64,000 bases of DNA from Methylosinus sp. Sm6 (GCF_019802345.1 NZ_JAINDZ010000020.1:26335-90334), one strand, 5' to 3'; shown: positions 53,795 to 63,884, counted from the first letter of the stretch. Made by a program: numbers and translations. The notes: a model not told the origin generated them from the letters alone.

Positions 53795-55339
53795 TCATTT
53801 CTTCTTCCCGAACGGGTTGAGCCCGCTCAGAAAACCTCCGCCGCCGCCGAGCCCGGGCAGGGTCGGCTTGGACGAGAATGCAGACGCCGGCGGCGCGGCG
53901 GGAATGCCGCCGCCCGGGCCGGGGGAGGGCGGCGCGCCGCCCATCTTCTTCTGCAATTCGGCGATCTGCTCCTGGCTGGGCGCGGGCATGCCGCCGAGGC
54001 CCATCATCTGCGCGGCCTTGCCCATCATGCCGCCGCGCTTCATGCCCCCCATGGCCTTCATCATGTCGGCCATCTGGCGGTGCTGCTTCAACAGCTTGTT
54101 GATCTCCTCGACCTTCACGCCGGAGCCCGCGGCGATGCGGCGCTTCCGCGAGGCCTTCAGAATATCGGGATTGCGCCGCTCCTTGGGCGTCATCGACGAG
54201 ATGATGGCGCGCTGGCGCTTGAACATCTTGTCGTCGATATTGGCGGCGGCGATCTGCTCCTTCATCTTGCCGACGCCGGGGAGCAGGCCCATGATGCCGC
54301 CGAAGCCGCCGACCTTTTCCATCATGGCCAGCTGATCGGCGAGATCCTGCAGATCGAACTTGCCCTTGGCCATGCGCTCGGCGGCGCGGGCGGCCTGCTC
54401 CTGATCGACGGCGGCGGCTGCCTTCTCGACGAGGGCGACGATGTCGCCCATGCCGAGAATGCGATTGGCGATGCGCGACGGCGAGAATTCGTCGAGCGCG
54501 TCCATCTTCTCGCCGGTGGCGATGAGCTTGATCGGCTTGCCGGTGACGGCGCGCATGGAGAGCGCCGCGCCGCCGCGGCCGTCGCCGTCGACGCGCGTCA
54601 GCACGATGCCGGTGAGGCCGACGCGATCATCGAAATTCTTGGCGAGATTGACCGCGTCCTGACCGGTCAGCGCATCGACGACGAGCAGAATTTCATGCGG
54701 CTTGGAGATGGCCTTGATCTGCGCCATCTCCTCCATCAGCGGCTCGTCGATATGGGTGCGGCCGGCGGTGTCGAGCAGCAGCACGTCATAGCCTTCGCGC
54801 CGCGCCGTCTCCTCGGCGCGCTTGGCGATTCTGACCGGGTCCTGGCCCGGCACGATCGGCAGCGTGTCGATATTCACCTGGCGGCCGAGAATGGCGAGCT
54901 GCTCCTGCGCCGCCGGGCGCTTCACATCGAGCGAGGCCATCAGCACGCGCTTGCCGTGGCGCTCGGCGAGCCGCTTGGCGATCTTGGCGGTGGTGGTCGT
55001 CTTGCCGGCGCCCTGAAGGCCGACCAGCATGATCGGCACGGGCGCCGGCGCGTCGAGATCGATCGGCTGCGCGGTCGAGCCCAAAGTCTCGACCATCACG
55101 TCATTGACGATCTTGACGACCATCTGGCCGGGCGAGACCGACTTCACGACATTGGCGCCGACGGCCTTCTGCTGCACCTTGTCGGTGAAGGAGCGCACGA
55201 CGTCGAGCGCGACGTCCGCCTCGAGCAGAGCGCGGCGCACCTCGCGCATGGCCTCGGCGACATCGGCCTCGGTCAGCGCGCCGCGTCGCGTGAGCTTGTC
55301 GAATATGCCGGAGAGCTTGTCGGAAAGGCCCTCGAACAT
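53795..55339 (-). CDS. ffh: Signal recognition particle GTPase Ffh (SRP54)
   Basis: A 514-residue SRP54 protein that targets membrane proteins with SRP RNA. The N domain (1-90) precedes the G domain, with P-loop GLQGAGKTTTTAKIAKRL, DVKRPAAQEQL, LLLDTAGRTHIDEPLM, RVDGDGRGGAALSM and TGEKMDALDEFSPSRI. The Met-rich M domain follows (MADMMKAMGGMKRGG). The C-terminal tail is proline/glycine-rich and ends FGKKK. Both flanks carry hairpin repeats. An SRP RNA gene was not recognised in the window. Confidence 0.95.
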   Translation of the reverse strand: MFEGLSDKLSGIFDKLTRRGALTEADVAEAMREVRRALLEADVALDVVRSFTDKVQQKAVGANVVKSVSPGQMVVKIVNDVMVETLGSTAQPIDLDAPAPVPIMLVGLQGAGKTTTTAKIAKRLAERHGKRVLMASLDVKRPAAQEQLAILGRQVNIDTLPIVPGQDPVRIAKRAEETARREGYDVLLLDTAGRTHIDEPLMEEMAQIKAISKPHEILLVVDALTGQDAVNLAKNFDDRVGLTGIVLTRVDGDGRGGAALSMRAVTGKPIKLIATGEKMDALDEFSPSRIANRILGMGDIVALVEKAAAAVDQEQAARAAERMAKGKFDLQDLADQLAMMEKVGGFGGIMGLLPGVGKMKEQIAAANIDDKMFKRQRAIISSMTPKERRNPDILKASRKRRIAAGSGVKVEEINKLLKQHRQMADMMKAMGGMKRGGMMGKAAQMMGLGGMPAPSQEQIAELQKKMGGAPPSPGPGGGIPAAPPASAFSSKPTLPGLGGGGGFLSGLNPFGKKK

Positions 55340-55364
55340 GCGTGTCTCCTGGTGGGAGCGAGGT

Positions 55365-55422
55365 GCGAATGGCGAGTAGCGAATAGAGCCGAAGCTCGAT
55401 CTATTCGCTACTCGCTATTCGC
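55365..55422. repeat. Near-perfect 23-bp-stem hairpin upstream of ffh
   Basis: Left arm GCGAATGGCGAGTAGCGAAT (plus AGA) at 55365-55387 pairs with TCTATTCGCTACTCGCTATT (plus CGC) at 55400-55422 with one mismatch and a 12-nt loop. It lies in the ffh leader, 25 bases before the start codon, where it would fold in the mRNA. Confidence 0.7.
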
Positions 55423-55625
55423 CCTTCGCTTCTCCAAAGCAAAGCGCGCCCGGGGGCGCATCGCGCTGCCGGGCGTTGGCCTCTCGCCTCGCGGGCGATT
55501 AGGCGGGTTCCGAGTCATCTCTGACGAGATTGCCTGCCTTTTAGGCGGGGCGGGGCGGGGAGTCAATGTGACGGTTCGACATGTCAGGGCTCCGAATTCG
55601 GGTTAACGAGCAGAGAGTTTTCAGC

Positions 55626-55761
55626 GTCATGGCCGCGCTTGTCGCGGCCATCCACGCCGTGACGGCCCGCAAAGCCGGAACATGAGCCGAACATCACCGC
55701 CTCGTTTTTCCGCACGTCGCAGTGTCACGGCGTGGATGCCCGCGACAAGCGCGGGCATGAC
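55626..55761. repeat. 136-bp imperfect palindrome
   Basis: Arms of 38 bp (55626-55663 and 55724-55761), starting GTCATGGCCGCGCTTGTC and ending AGCGCGGGCATGAC, match in about 34 positions. The 60-bp spacer is unrelated. It resembles the repeat elements of other Hyphomicrobiales, lies in the ffh upstream gap, and encodes nothing. Confidence 0.65.
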
Positions 55762-55838
55762 GCGGTTGCACGGAAAGTTGTTGACCTGGATTCGGAGCCC
55801 TGTTCGACATGTGTCGAGATGTGCTTTGCGCTACAGTG

Positions 55839-55962
55839 CAATCGGGTGAAGGACTATATCCCTGATCCTCGTCCTGAGGAGCCCGCGAAGCGGGCGTCTC
55901 GAAGGACGGCAACGAGAGAAACCTTTGATTTCGCTCCGCGGCCGTCCTTCGAGACGCCGCCT
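55839..55962. repeat. Palindromic repeat family B, copy 2
   Basis: It starts CAATCGGGTGAAGGACTATA, contains GGGCGTCTCGAAGGACGGCA and ends GGCCGTCCTTCGAGACGCCG. The right arm that closes copy 1 is missing. It sits directly against the ParE-like remnant. Confidence 0.7.
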
Positions 55963-56294
55963 GGCTGGACGACGCTCGCAGAGAGATGGAAGTCGCCCAC
56001 TGCGTCAGGAGCCGGCTCCGCGCGCCCGCGCCGCGTCCGAGGCCGCCGATATAATCGTCCAGTTCCGCGCCCGGCACGGCGTCGAACCGCCCTTCGTCGA
56101 CATCGGCAAAGCCGACGCGGGCCGCTTCGCGCAGCGCCTCCAGCTTCGCCGTCTCGCGGGCGTCGCGCTGCTCGATCAGCCGCAGGCCCTCTCGCATCAC
56201 CTCGCCGGCGTTCTGGTAGCGTCCGGACCTCACCAGCCGATCGATCACCTCTTCATGATGATATCGGTCAACACCACATTACGCGCGTCGGCAT
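55963..56294 (-). pseudogene. Broken ParDE toxin-antitoxin pair
   Basis: From ATG 56294 the antitoxin N-terminus (NVVLTD) is cut by two 2-nt insertions (about 56281 and 56257), after which HHEEVIDRLVRSGRYQNAGE and VMREGLRLIEQRDARETAKL continue the CopG/ParD fold to ELDDYIGGLG. A stop lies in the next frame (about 56004). A GTG at 56000 then begins VGDFHLSASVVQ, which looks like the first residues of a ParE toxin, but it runs into repeat family B within a dozen codons. Neither protein can be made, and the missing toxin explains tolerance of a broken antitoxin. Confidence 0.6.
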
Positions 56295-56383
56295 GGCGGC
56301 CCTTCGGCGTTCGTCGCCTCGATCTACGTAGCAGCAATGGCATATTCGGCCAATCACGCGAGGGCGCTGAGGCGCGCGCGAGC

Positions 56384-57181
56384 CTATTCGCCTTTCTCCC
56401 CCCGCACCCCCGCCGACGCCACCAGCCCTTCCTCGAACCAGCCGGTCAGCAATTGCGCGATGCGCTCGGGCGAGGCTTCGCTCTCGTCTCGAAACGCGGC
56501 CATCTGGCAGATGTCGCCGAAGGCGTGGCCGTCGAGCGCGAGCGACAGCGCCAGAAACTCGTCCGGCTCGAGCGCGCGGTAGACCGAATCGAGATCGGCG
56601 CGCCAGACGGCGACGTGCTCCGCCCCCGCGCTCGGCTCGGGAAGCTCCGCTCCCTCCACGGCCGCCGTATGGGTCGCCGTCGTTCCCGCCGAGAGCTCCA
56701 GCAGAATGAGGCTCGGGTGAAAGCCGAACACGAGGCTCGGCCAATCATCCGGCGCGAAGGCCGCGAGCGCGTCGAGGCGCAGCGACTCGGCGTCCGCCGC
56801 GTCGAAGGAGTCGGTCAGCGCCCGCTCGAACAAGGCGAGATCGATCGCCCGCGCATTGCCGCGCCACGCTTCGTCGCCGCGCATGAAATCCGGGAGCCGG
56901 CTCGTATACCAGCGGGCGTTGCGCTTGCGCGAGGGCTCGGCGTCGATATAGGCGTCGGCGAGCGCCTGAAACGCTTCCTCGCCGAGGAGCGCGCGCAGCG
57001 CCGGATAGTCGGCGACGAGAAATTCGACGAAGCGCAGCCGATAGGCGTTCACATAGACGCCGAACAGGGTGGTGCGGTCGGCGCGCCGCGAATTCTTCAC
57101 CGATTCGAGAATGCTCGCGCCGTCCTCATGGCCGGCGAGCACGCCGGCCTGGAAACGCGCCTGCAGCTCGGCGAGAGTCAT
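56384..57181 (-). CDS. bufC: BufC-like partner protein (DUF2063)
   Basis: A 265-residue protein with the DUF2063 N-terminal domain: LQARFQAGVLAG, SRRADRTTLFGVYVNAYRLRFVEFLVADYPALRALLGEEAFQALADAYI, a segment first annotated as DNA-binding but now seen as the peptide-binding partner of MNIO enzymes. The C-terminal half is alpha/beta with DSVYRALEPDEFLALSLALDG and a winged-helix end. Its start overlaps the bufB stop by 4 nt. It probably presents the precursor peptide to the bufB enzyme. It is the last gene of the bufABC operon. Confidence 0.85.
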   Translation of the reverse strand: MTLAELQARFQAGVLAGHEDGASILESVKNSRRADRTTLFGVYVNAYRLRFVEFLVADYPALRALLGEEAFQALADAYIDAEPSRKRNARWYTSRLPDFMRGDEAWRGNARAIDLALFERALTDSFDAADAESLRLDALAAFAPDDWPSLVFGFHPSLILLELSAGTTATHTAAVEGAELPEPSAGAEHVAVWRADLDSVYRALEPDEFLALSLALDGHAFGDICQMAAFRDESEASPERIAQLLTGWFEEGLVASAGVRGEKGE

Positions 57182-58026
57182 GCCGCTTCGCTCCTCTTGC
57201 CCTCCGCATCGGCTCGGGCCGCGATCTCGCGCAGGCGCGCGAGCTCGCTCAGCAGCTCGTCGAAGGGCGGGAAATTATCGTCGCGCTCGATCATGGTCGA
57301 GACCGGGCCGAAGCGGCGCCAGGCGCGCTCATAGAGCGCGAACACATCCTCGCAGACCGGCTGGTCATGGGTGTCGATGCGATGCGTGCCATTGTCGGTA
57401 TGGCCCGCCATATGAAACTGCACGACGCGCTCGACCGGAATGGCGTCGATGAAAACATTCGCGTCGAAGCCGTGATTGAAGCCCGAGACGACGACATTAT
57501 TGACGTCGAGCAGCAGCTGGCAATCGGCGCGGCGCGTCAGCTCGGCGAGGAAGTCCCATTCGCTCATCTCGGATTCGCGAAAGGTCACATAGGTCGACGC
57601 ATTTTCGACCACGAGTCGGCGCCCGAGAAAGTCCTGCGCGCGCATGACGCGCTCGGCGACATGGTCCAGCGATTCGCGCGTATAGGGAATCGGCAGCAGA
57701 TCATGCAGGCTGATTCCGTGAACGCCGGTCCAGGCGAGATGATCGGACACCCAGGCCGGCTCGACGCGCTCGGCGAGCGCCTTCAATTCGCGCAGATAGT
57801 CGACGTCGAGCGGGTCGGTCGAGGCGAGCGACATGGCGACGCCATGCATCACGATCGGGTAGTCGGCGCGCACGCGCTCGAGCATGGCGGTCGGCCGGCC
57901 GCCGCCGGTCATGTAATTTTCGGAAATGATCTCGAACCAATCGACAGGAGGATGCGTGGAGATGATCTCCTCGTAATAGATCGGCCTCAGGCCGAGGCCG
58001 AATCCGAGAGGCGCGGGTCGCGTCAT
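57178..58026 (-). CDS. bufB: MNIO-family enzyme BufB (DUF692)
   Basis: A 282-residue multinuclear non-heme iron oxygenase of the DUF692 family, the family that includes MbnB of methanobactin. Landmarks include GFGLGLRPIYYEEI, VDWFEIISENYM, IVMHGVAMSLAS, WVSDHLAWTG, LVVENASTYVTFRE, LLLDVNNVVVSGFNHGFD and FHMAGHTDNGTHRIDTHDQPVCEDVF, whose His, Asp and Glu residues bind the irons. It modifies cysteine residues of the precursor, in characterised bufferins to thiooxazoles. A gap of about 90 nt separates it from bufA. Membrane segments are absent; it acts in the cytoplasm. Confidence 0.9.
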   Translation of the reverse strand: MTRPAPLGFGLGLRPIYYEEIISTHPPVDWFEIISENYMTGGGRPTAMLERVRADYPIVMHGVAMSLASTDPLDVDYLRELKALAERVEPAWVSDHLAWTGVHGISLHDLLPIPYTRESLDHVAERVMRAQDFLGRRLVVENASTYVTFRESEMSEWDFLAELTRRADCQLLLDVNNVVVSGFNHGFDANVFIDAIPVERVVQFHMAGHTDNGTHRIDTHDQPVCEDVFALYERAWRRFGPVSTMIERDDNFPPFDELLSELARLREIAARADAEGKRSEAA

Positions 58027-58113
58027 GATCGTCCCTCCTTATGTCGCGGTCCTCGCGCGGCTCGCCGCCGCAAACCGACCGCGCCGCGACGGCGCGATCG
58101 ATAAACATACGGC

Positions 58114-58335
58114 TCAGCGGCCCTTGCAGGCGCCCTTGGCGCTGCAGCCCGCCTTATGGTGCTTGCAGGCGCCCTTCTTGGTCATGCACTTCGCCTTGCC
58201 GCCGCAGTGGCCTTTTTCCATAGTGCAATGATGACGGGAATGCTTGGCGGCGGCCTGCGTCGAAACGCCGCCGGCCAGCGCCAGCGCGATGGCCGTGGCC
58301 GCGAGGGTCGAGCCGGAAACGATCTTGGACTTCAT
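58114..58335 (-). CDS. bufA: Cys-rich exported precursor peptide (bufferin-like BufA)
   Basis: A 73-residue precursor. The start at 58335 has GGGAGA six bases upstream. A signal peptide (MKSKIVSGSTLAATAIALAL to VSTQAAA) leads to a short mature region with six cysteines and many His and Lys: HHC.MEKGHC, KCMTKKGAC, HHKAGC, KGAC. This matches bufferin precursors, which are modified by BufB and exported to bind and buffer copper. No DoxX-like bufD gene follows bufC. Upstream control of the operon by a copper sensor is not visible. Confidence 0.85.
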   Translation of the reverse strand: MKSKIVSGSTLAATAIALALAGGVSTQAAAKHSRHHCTMEKGHCGGKAKCMTKKGACKHHKAGCSAKGACKGR

Positions 58336-58525
58336 GGAGAGTCTCCCGAATTCGCCTTCCGCCCCCAAGCGGAAGCACGAGCTGGGCCAGCGTGGCCCAG
58401 CCTGACCATAGCACCGGGCCTCGGATTTGAAAGAATGTTCTCCCGAAGGCCGGCGCGGCATGGTCGATGTTTCAAAGAAGCGCTCCGGTGGGCGGCTCTC
58501 CCGCGAGCCTCCCCGCGGAAGAATG

Positions 58526-59419
58526 CTATCCGCCGCCGCGCATCGCGCGCAGCCGCGCAATGAGGCTGGAGGTGTCCCAGCGCTTGCCCCCCATGCGCTC
58601 GACCTCGGCGTAGAACTGATCGATGAGCGCCGTCACCGGCAGGCTCGCGCCATTGCGGCGCGCCTCGGCCATGCAGATGGCGAGGTCCTTGCGCATCCAT
58701 TCGACGGCGAAGCCGAAGTCGAACTCTCCCGCCAGCATGGTCGCGTGGCGGTTCTCCATCTGCCAGGACTGCGCCGCGCCATTCTTGATGAGATCGATCA
58801 CCGCCTTGCCGTCGAGCCCGGCGCGGGTCGCGAAATCCAGCGCCTCGGCGAGGCCCTGGACGAGGCCGGCGATGCAAATCTGATTGACCATCTTGGTCAG
58901 CTGCCCGGAGCCCGGCGGCCCCATCAGCCGGCAGGCGCGGGCATAGGCGGCGGCGACCGGCTCGATCTTGGCGAAGTCCTCGGGCTCGCCGCCGCACATC
59001 ACGGTGAGCGCGCCCTTCTCGGCGCCCGCCTGTCCGCCGGAGATCGGCGCGTCGACGAAGCCGAGGCCCATCTCCTTCGCGCGCGCGTGCAGCTCGCGCG
59101 CGACCTCGGCGGAGGCGGTGGTGTGGTCGACGAAGACGGCGCCCGATTTCATGCCGTGGAAGGCGCCGTCGGCGCCGATCGTCACCTGCCGCAGGTCATC
59201 GTCATTGCCGACGCAGGCGAAGACGATTTCGGCGCCCTCGGCGGCGAGCCGCGGCGTCGGCGCGGTCGCCGCCCCGGGAAATTGCCCGGCGAAGCGGGCC
59301 GCTTTCTCGGCGGTGCGATTATAGACGGCGACGCGATGGCCGCGCGCGAGCAAATGGCCGGCCATGGGATAGCCCATCACGCCGAGGCCGAGAAATGCCA
59401 CAGTTTTCGGTGCGGTCAC
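58526..59419 (-). CDS. 3-hydroxyisobutyrate dehydrogenase-family reductase
   Basis: A 297-residue beta-hydroxyacid dehydrogenase using NAD(P). The nucleotide-binding motif is VAFLGLGVMGYPMAGHLLARGH. The substrate-binding DAPISGGQAGAEKGALTVMCGG, the catalytic lysine region GSGQLTKMVNQI and a C-terminal MRKDLAICMAEA complete the family signature. Candidates include tartronate-semialdehyde reductase (GlxR/GarR), 3-hydroxyisobutyrate dehydrogenase and succinic semialdehyde reductase; residues alone do not decide. It is a single gene between bufA and the DinB gene. Confidence 0.85.
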   Translation of the reverse strand: MTAPKTVAFLGLGVMGYPMAGHLLARGHRVAVYNRTAEKAARFAGQFPGAATAPTPRLAAEGAEIVFACVGNDDDLRQVTIGADGAFHGMKSGAVFVDHTTASAEVARELHARAKEMGLGFVDAPISGGQAGAEKGALTVMCGGEPEDFAKIEPVAAAYARACRLMGPPGSGQLTKMVNQICIAGLVQGLAEALDFATRAGLDGKAVIDLIKNGAAQSWQMENRHATMLAGEFDFGFAVEWMRKDLAICMAEARRNGASLPVTALIDQFYAEVERMGGKRWDTSSLIARLRAMRGGG

Positions 59420-59531
59420 GCGATTGTCTTTCCTGTCGATAGGCGGCGGCGTCGGATCGAGAAGACCGGAAGGCTCCAGAAATGCGCTCGTTCTCTCGAG
59501 TCGTCCAGGCGCTTGCCGGCCGCCGGGGCGC

Positions 59532-60026
59532 TCACATCAAGATGAGATCGGTGTCCTCGGGTCTCGACCCCGCCGCGGTGAGCATCGCATGGACCTGTCC
59601 GCGATGATGGGTCTGATGATTGAAGACATGGGCGACGACGAGCGTGCGCGGCATGACGATGTCCGCCCCGCGCGTGCCGGAGAACCAAGAGAGATCGCCG
59701 GCGAGCGCCGCTTCGTCGAGCCTATCCGCCCAGCCGATCAGGAGCTCGTCGAGCTGCCCGCGCTCTGTCTTCGTGCTCGCCCAGTCGGAGCGAAAAGCGG
59801 GGGAGTCGCTCAGGCCGAGCTGCGGCTTGGGTCCGCCGGCGAGACGGCTCATCCACATGGCGTCGGCCCAGAGCAGATGATTGAGCGTGCCATGGATCGA
59901 ACGGAAGAAGGCGCCGCGATCCTCGCGCCGCGCCGCATCGGATAAACGATCCGCCGCCGCATAGAGGCTGGCGTTCTGCCAGCGATTGTAGCGGGCCATC
60001 CTTTGCGCGAAGGCGGGTGAGATCAT
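59532..60026 (-). CDS. DinB-family putative metal-dependent enzyme
   Basis: A four-helix-bundle DinB protein of 164 residues from the chosen Met (MISPAFAQRMARYNRWQNAS; the frame is open to 60050). The three-histidine metal site is apparent: an early His in HGTLNHLLWAD and a late pair in VFNHQTHHRGQ. Some family members act as thiol transferases, such as mycothiol- or bacillithiol-dependent enzymes, but the role here is unknown. It lies between the dehydrogenase and ArsC-like genes, separately transcribed as far as can be seen. Confidence 0.75.
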   Translation of the reverse strand: MISPAFAQRMARYNRWQNASLYAAADRLSDAARREDRGAFFRSIHGTLNHLLWADAMWMSRLAGGPKPQLGLSDSPAFRSDWASTKTERGQLDELLIGWADRLDEAALAGDLSWFSGTRGADIVMPRTLVVAHVFNHQTHHRGQVHAMLTAAGSRPEDTDLILM

Positions 60027-60093
60027 TTCGGCTTTCCAATATTGCGCCATGCGATTCTTGGCGCCACAGCGAGGCCGCCCGGGGGCGGCTGCG

Positions 60094-60444
60094 TCATGTC
60101 AACAGCGTCTCGACCACTTCCGGCGGGCGGCACAGCGCCGCTCTGCCGTCGACGACGACGATCGGCCGCTCGATCAGGACCGGATGCGCCGCGATCGCGG
60201 CGAAAATCGCCTCGTCGCCGACGGCGGGATCGTCGAGCCCGAGCTCCGCATAGGGCGTTCCCTTTTTGCGGAGAATGTCGCGGACCGTTTTCCCCATCGA
60301 CTTCAGCAGCGTTTTCAGCGTCTTGGCGTCCGGCGGCGTCTTCAGATAATTGATCGTCTCGGGCTCGAGGCCGGCCTCCTTCAGCCGCGCGAGCACCTTG
60401 CGGGAGGTCCCGCAGGCCGGAGTGTGATAGATGACGGCACGCAT
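60094..60444 (-). CDS. ArsC-family glutaredoxin-dependent reductase
   Basis: A 116-residue ArsC-fold protein. The catalytic Cys11 is in [15 protein letters not shown], followed by [16 protein letters not shown] and PYAELGLDD. Near the C-terminus [23 protein letters not shown] carries the arginine of the family. The start at 60444 gives the standard short N-terminus. Length and residues fit arsenate reductase ArsC; no arsenite efflux or ArsR gene is near, so a general arsenate role or another ArsC-like function is possible. It is divergent from glmM. Confidence 0.85.
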   Translation of the reverse strand: MRAVIYHTPACGTSRKVLARLKEAGLEPETINYLKTPPDAKTLKTLLKSMGKTVRDILRKKGTPYAELGLDDPAVGDEAIFAAIAAHPVLIERPIVVVDGRAALCRPPEVVETLLT

Positions 60445-60682
60445 TTTCACTCCCTTCGACGGGCGCGCCCGCCGTGCTATAGCGACGAGGCTTCGCCGCC
60501 ACGCCGTTAACCATCGGCGCGAGAGGCGGCGCATGCTTTCGAATCCAGCGATATTTTTTAAGGACGATTCGGCCCGCCGTCGAGGACGGCGCGCAGAAGC
60601 CGTCCGAAATTGCCCACAATCGGCAGCCTATTGCATCTTTGGCCCGGCGCGGCCGCACATGACCTCAGGAGAAGAGTGGCAC

Positions 60683-62032
<1,350 letters not shown>

Positions 62033-62327
62033 CGGATTAGTCGAATCTGGCCGCGCGCTCCTTCCGCTTGTGGGAGACGGCAGCCCCGCGAAGCGGGGCC
62101 GGATGAGGGTCCGCGCCCTCATGCCACTATGTTTCGTAACGCCCTTTTCTGACGCGCCCTCATCCGACCCGACTTCGTCGGGCCACCTTCTCCCGCCCTG
62201 CGGGAGAAGGAAGCGCCCTTTTCTGTAGAGCTTCCGGCCGTCCCTGATTTCCCGGTCTTTTCCCGCCTTGCCGGCCCCCGAAAAAAATGCCCTTAATCGG
62301 CGATTGCCGAGCAGGGGGCCTGCCGAA
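62033..62327. repeat. Gap with REP-like hairpins
   Basis: About 295 bp after glmM with no gene. It holds hairpin-rich repeats: CCCCGCGAAGCGGGG near 62092, CCCGACTTCGTCGGG near 62168, and TCCCGCCCTGCGGGA near 62191. It probably separates glmM from the radical SAM gene. Confidence 0.5.
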
Positions 62328-63881
62328 ATGTCTCTTTATATCGTCAATCCCGCAGCCGATTTTCCCACTTATTTCGGAGCTGAAATTCTCGCCGCATCGG
62401 GCCGGCGGCCCGGCGTCATGATGGCGGATCTGTCGTCGACGACCCTCGCCGCCCTCGCGCCGTCCGATCTCGACATCGAGATTTGCGACGAGGGCGTCGC
62501 GCCTGTCGATCTCGATCATCCCGCCGAATGGGTCGCCATCACCGGCAAGGTCAGCCAGCGCCGTCGCATGATCGCGCTCGCCGACGCGTTCCGCCGCCGC
62601 GGCAAGAAGGTCATCATCGGCGGGCCATACGCGAGCCTCAGCCCCGATCATCTGCGCGATCATTGCGACGTGCTCGTCTGCGGCGAGGCGGAAGAGATCG
62701 CGGGAGAAATTTTCGCCGACCTGCGCGCCGGCCGCTCGCGCGACGCTTATTTCGGCGAGAAGCCGTCGCTGGACAAGAGCCCGCCGCCGCGCTGGGAACT
62801 GTATCCGGTGAGCCGCGCCATGCTCGGCGCCGTGCAGACATCGCGCGGCTGTCCGTTCGAATGCGAGTTCTGCGACGTCATCCAATATCTCGGCCGCAAG
62901 CAGCGCCACAAGCCGATCGCCAAGGTGATCGCCGAGCTGGACAATCTCTGGCGCCACGGCTTCCGCGCCGCCTTCCTCGCCGACGATAATTTCACCGCCT
63001 ATCGCTCGCATTGCAAGGAGCTGCTGGAGGCGATGGCGCATTGGCGGCGCGACGGCCGCCCCATGGATTTCGTCACGCAGATTTCCATCGACGCGACGCG
63101 TGACGACGAATTGATGGACATGCTGGCGGAGGCCGGCGTGCATCAGGTGTTCGTCGGCATCGAGACGCCGAATGTCGAGAGCCTGCGCGAAGCCGGCAAG
63201 CGACAGAATTTGAAGATCGACATCGCCGGCGAGGTGCAGAAGCTGATCGACCGCCGCATTTCGGTGATGGGCGGCATGATCGTCGGCTTCGATCACGATG
63301 GGCCGAGCGTGTTCTCGCAGCAATATGAGTTCGCCATGTCGACGGCGATCCCGATCTACAGCCTCGGCGCGCTGATGGCCTCGGAGGCGACGCCGCTCCA
63401 CGACCGCATCACCCGCGAAGGCCGTCTGCTGCAAGGCACGGTGGAGACGCAGGCTGTGCCCTGGGGCTCCAACATCCGGCCCGTGACGATGACCATGGAG
63501 GAGCTGAACGCGGGCCTGCACAATCTCTGCAACGCGCTCTATGCGCCGGCCGCCTTCGGCGAGCGCATGCTGCGCTTCATCGACGGCTTCGGCCGCGCGC
63601 GCGCTCCCGTCGACGCGAAGATTCCTGAGGCGTCGTCGTTCCGCGAGATCGAGCAGGAAGCGATGCAGATCGCCGCCGATGTGCGCAAGCTCGGCGACAA
63701 GGAAGGGCGCATGTGGAACAAGGTATGGGGCGCCGCCTTGCGCAAGCCCGAGACGGTGACCATCGTCGCGCGCATCATGTTCCAATATGCGCAGGCGCGG
63801 CACATGTTCGACAAGGGCAATTATTGGGAGCCCCAGCTCGCCTACGCCCCGCCGCGCCCGCAGGCGCAGGCGGCGGAGTGA
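62328..63881 (+). CDS. B12-binding-domain radical SAM enzyme (DUF4070-type)
   Basis: A 517-residue radical SAM protein. Residues 1-150 are a cobalamin-binding Rossmann-like domain. The [4Fe-4S] cluster motif CxxxCxxC is Cys175, Cys179, Cys182 in SRGCPFECEFCDVIQYLGRK, followed by SAM-binding elements (FLADDNFTAY, FVGIETPN, GMIVGFDHD) and a DUF4070-like C-terminal domain. The family includes the hopanoid methylases HpnP and HpnR and other uncharacterised methylases. A hopanoid role is possible but unproven, since no hopanoid gene is beside it. The start at 62328 (MSLYIVNPAADFPTYFG) agrees with the family. Confidence 0.8.
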   Translation: MSLYIVNPAADFPTYFGAEILAASGRRPGVMMADLSSTTLAALAPSDLDIEICDEGVAPVDLDHPAEWVAITGKVSQRRRMIALADAFRRRGKKVIIGGPYASLSPDHLRDHCDVLVCGEAEEIAGEIFADLRAGRSRDAYFGEKPSLDKSPPPRWELYPVSRAMLGAVQTSRGCPFECEFCDVIQYLGRKQRHKPIAKVIAELDNLWRHGFRAAFLADDNFTAYRSHCKELLEAMAHWRRDGRPMDFVTQISIDATRDDELMDMLAEAGVHQVFVGIETPNVESLREAGKRQNLKIDIAGEVQKLIDRRISVMGGMIVGFDHDGPSVFSQQYEFAMSTAIPIYSLGALMASEATPLHDRITREGRLLQGTVETQAVPWGSNIRPVTMTMEELNAGLHNLCNALYAPAAFGERMLRFIDGFGRARAPVDAKIPEASSFREIEQEAMQIAADVRKLGDKEGRMWNKVWGAALRKPETVTIVARIMFQYAQARHMFDKGNYWEPQLAYAPPRPQAQAAE

Positions 63882-63884
63882 CGG

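Noticed and set aside
53729..55762. Possible CRISPR array in the hairpin-rich DNA around ffh
   Set aside because: Repeats are palindromic units in opposed pairs, with no regular spacers and no cas genes.
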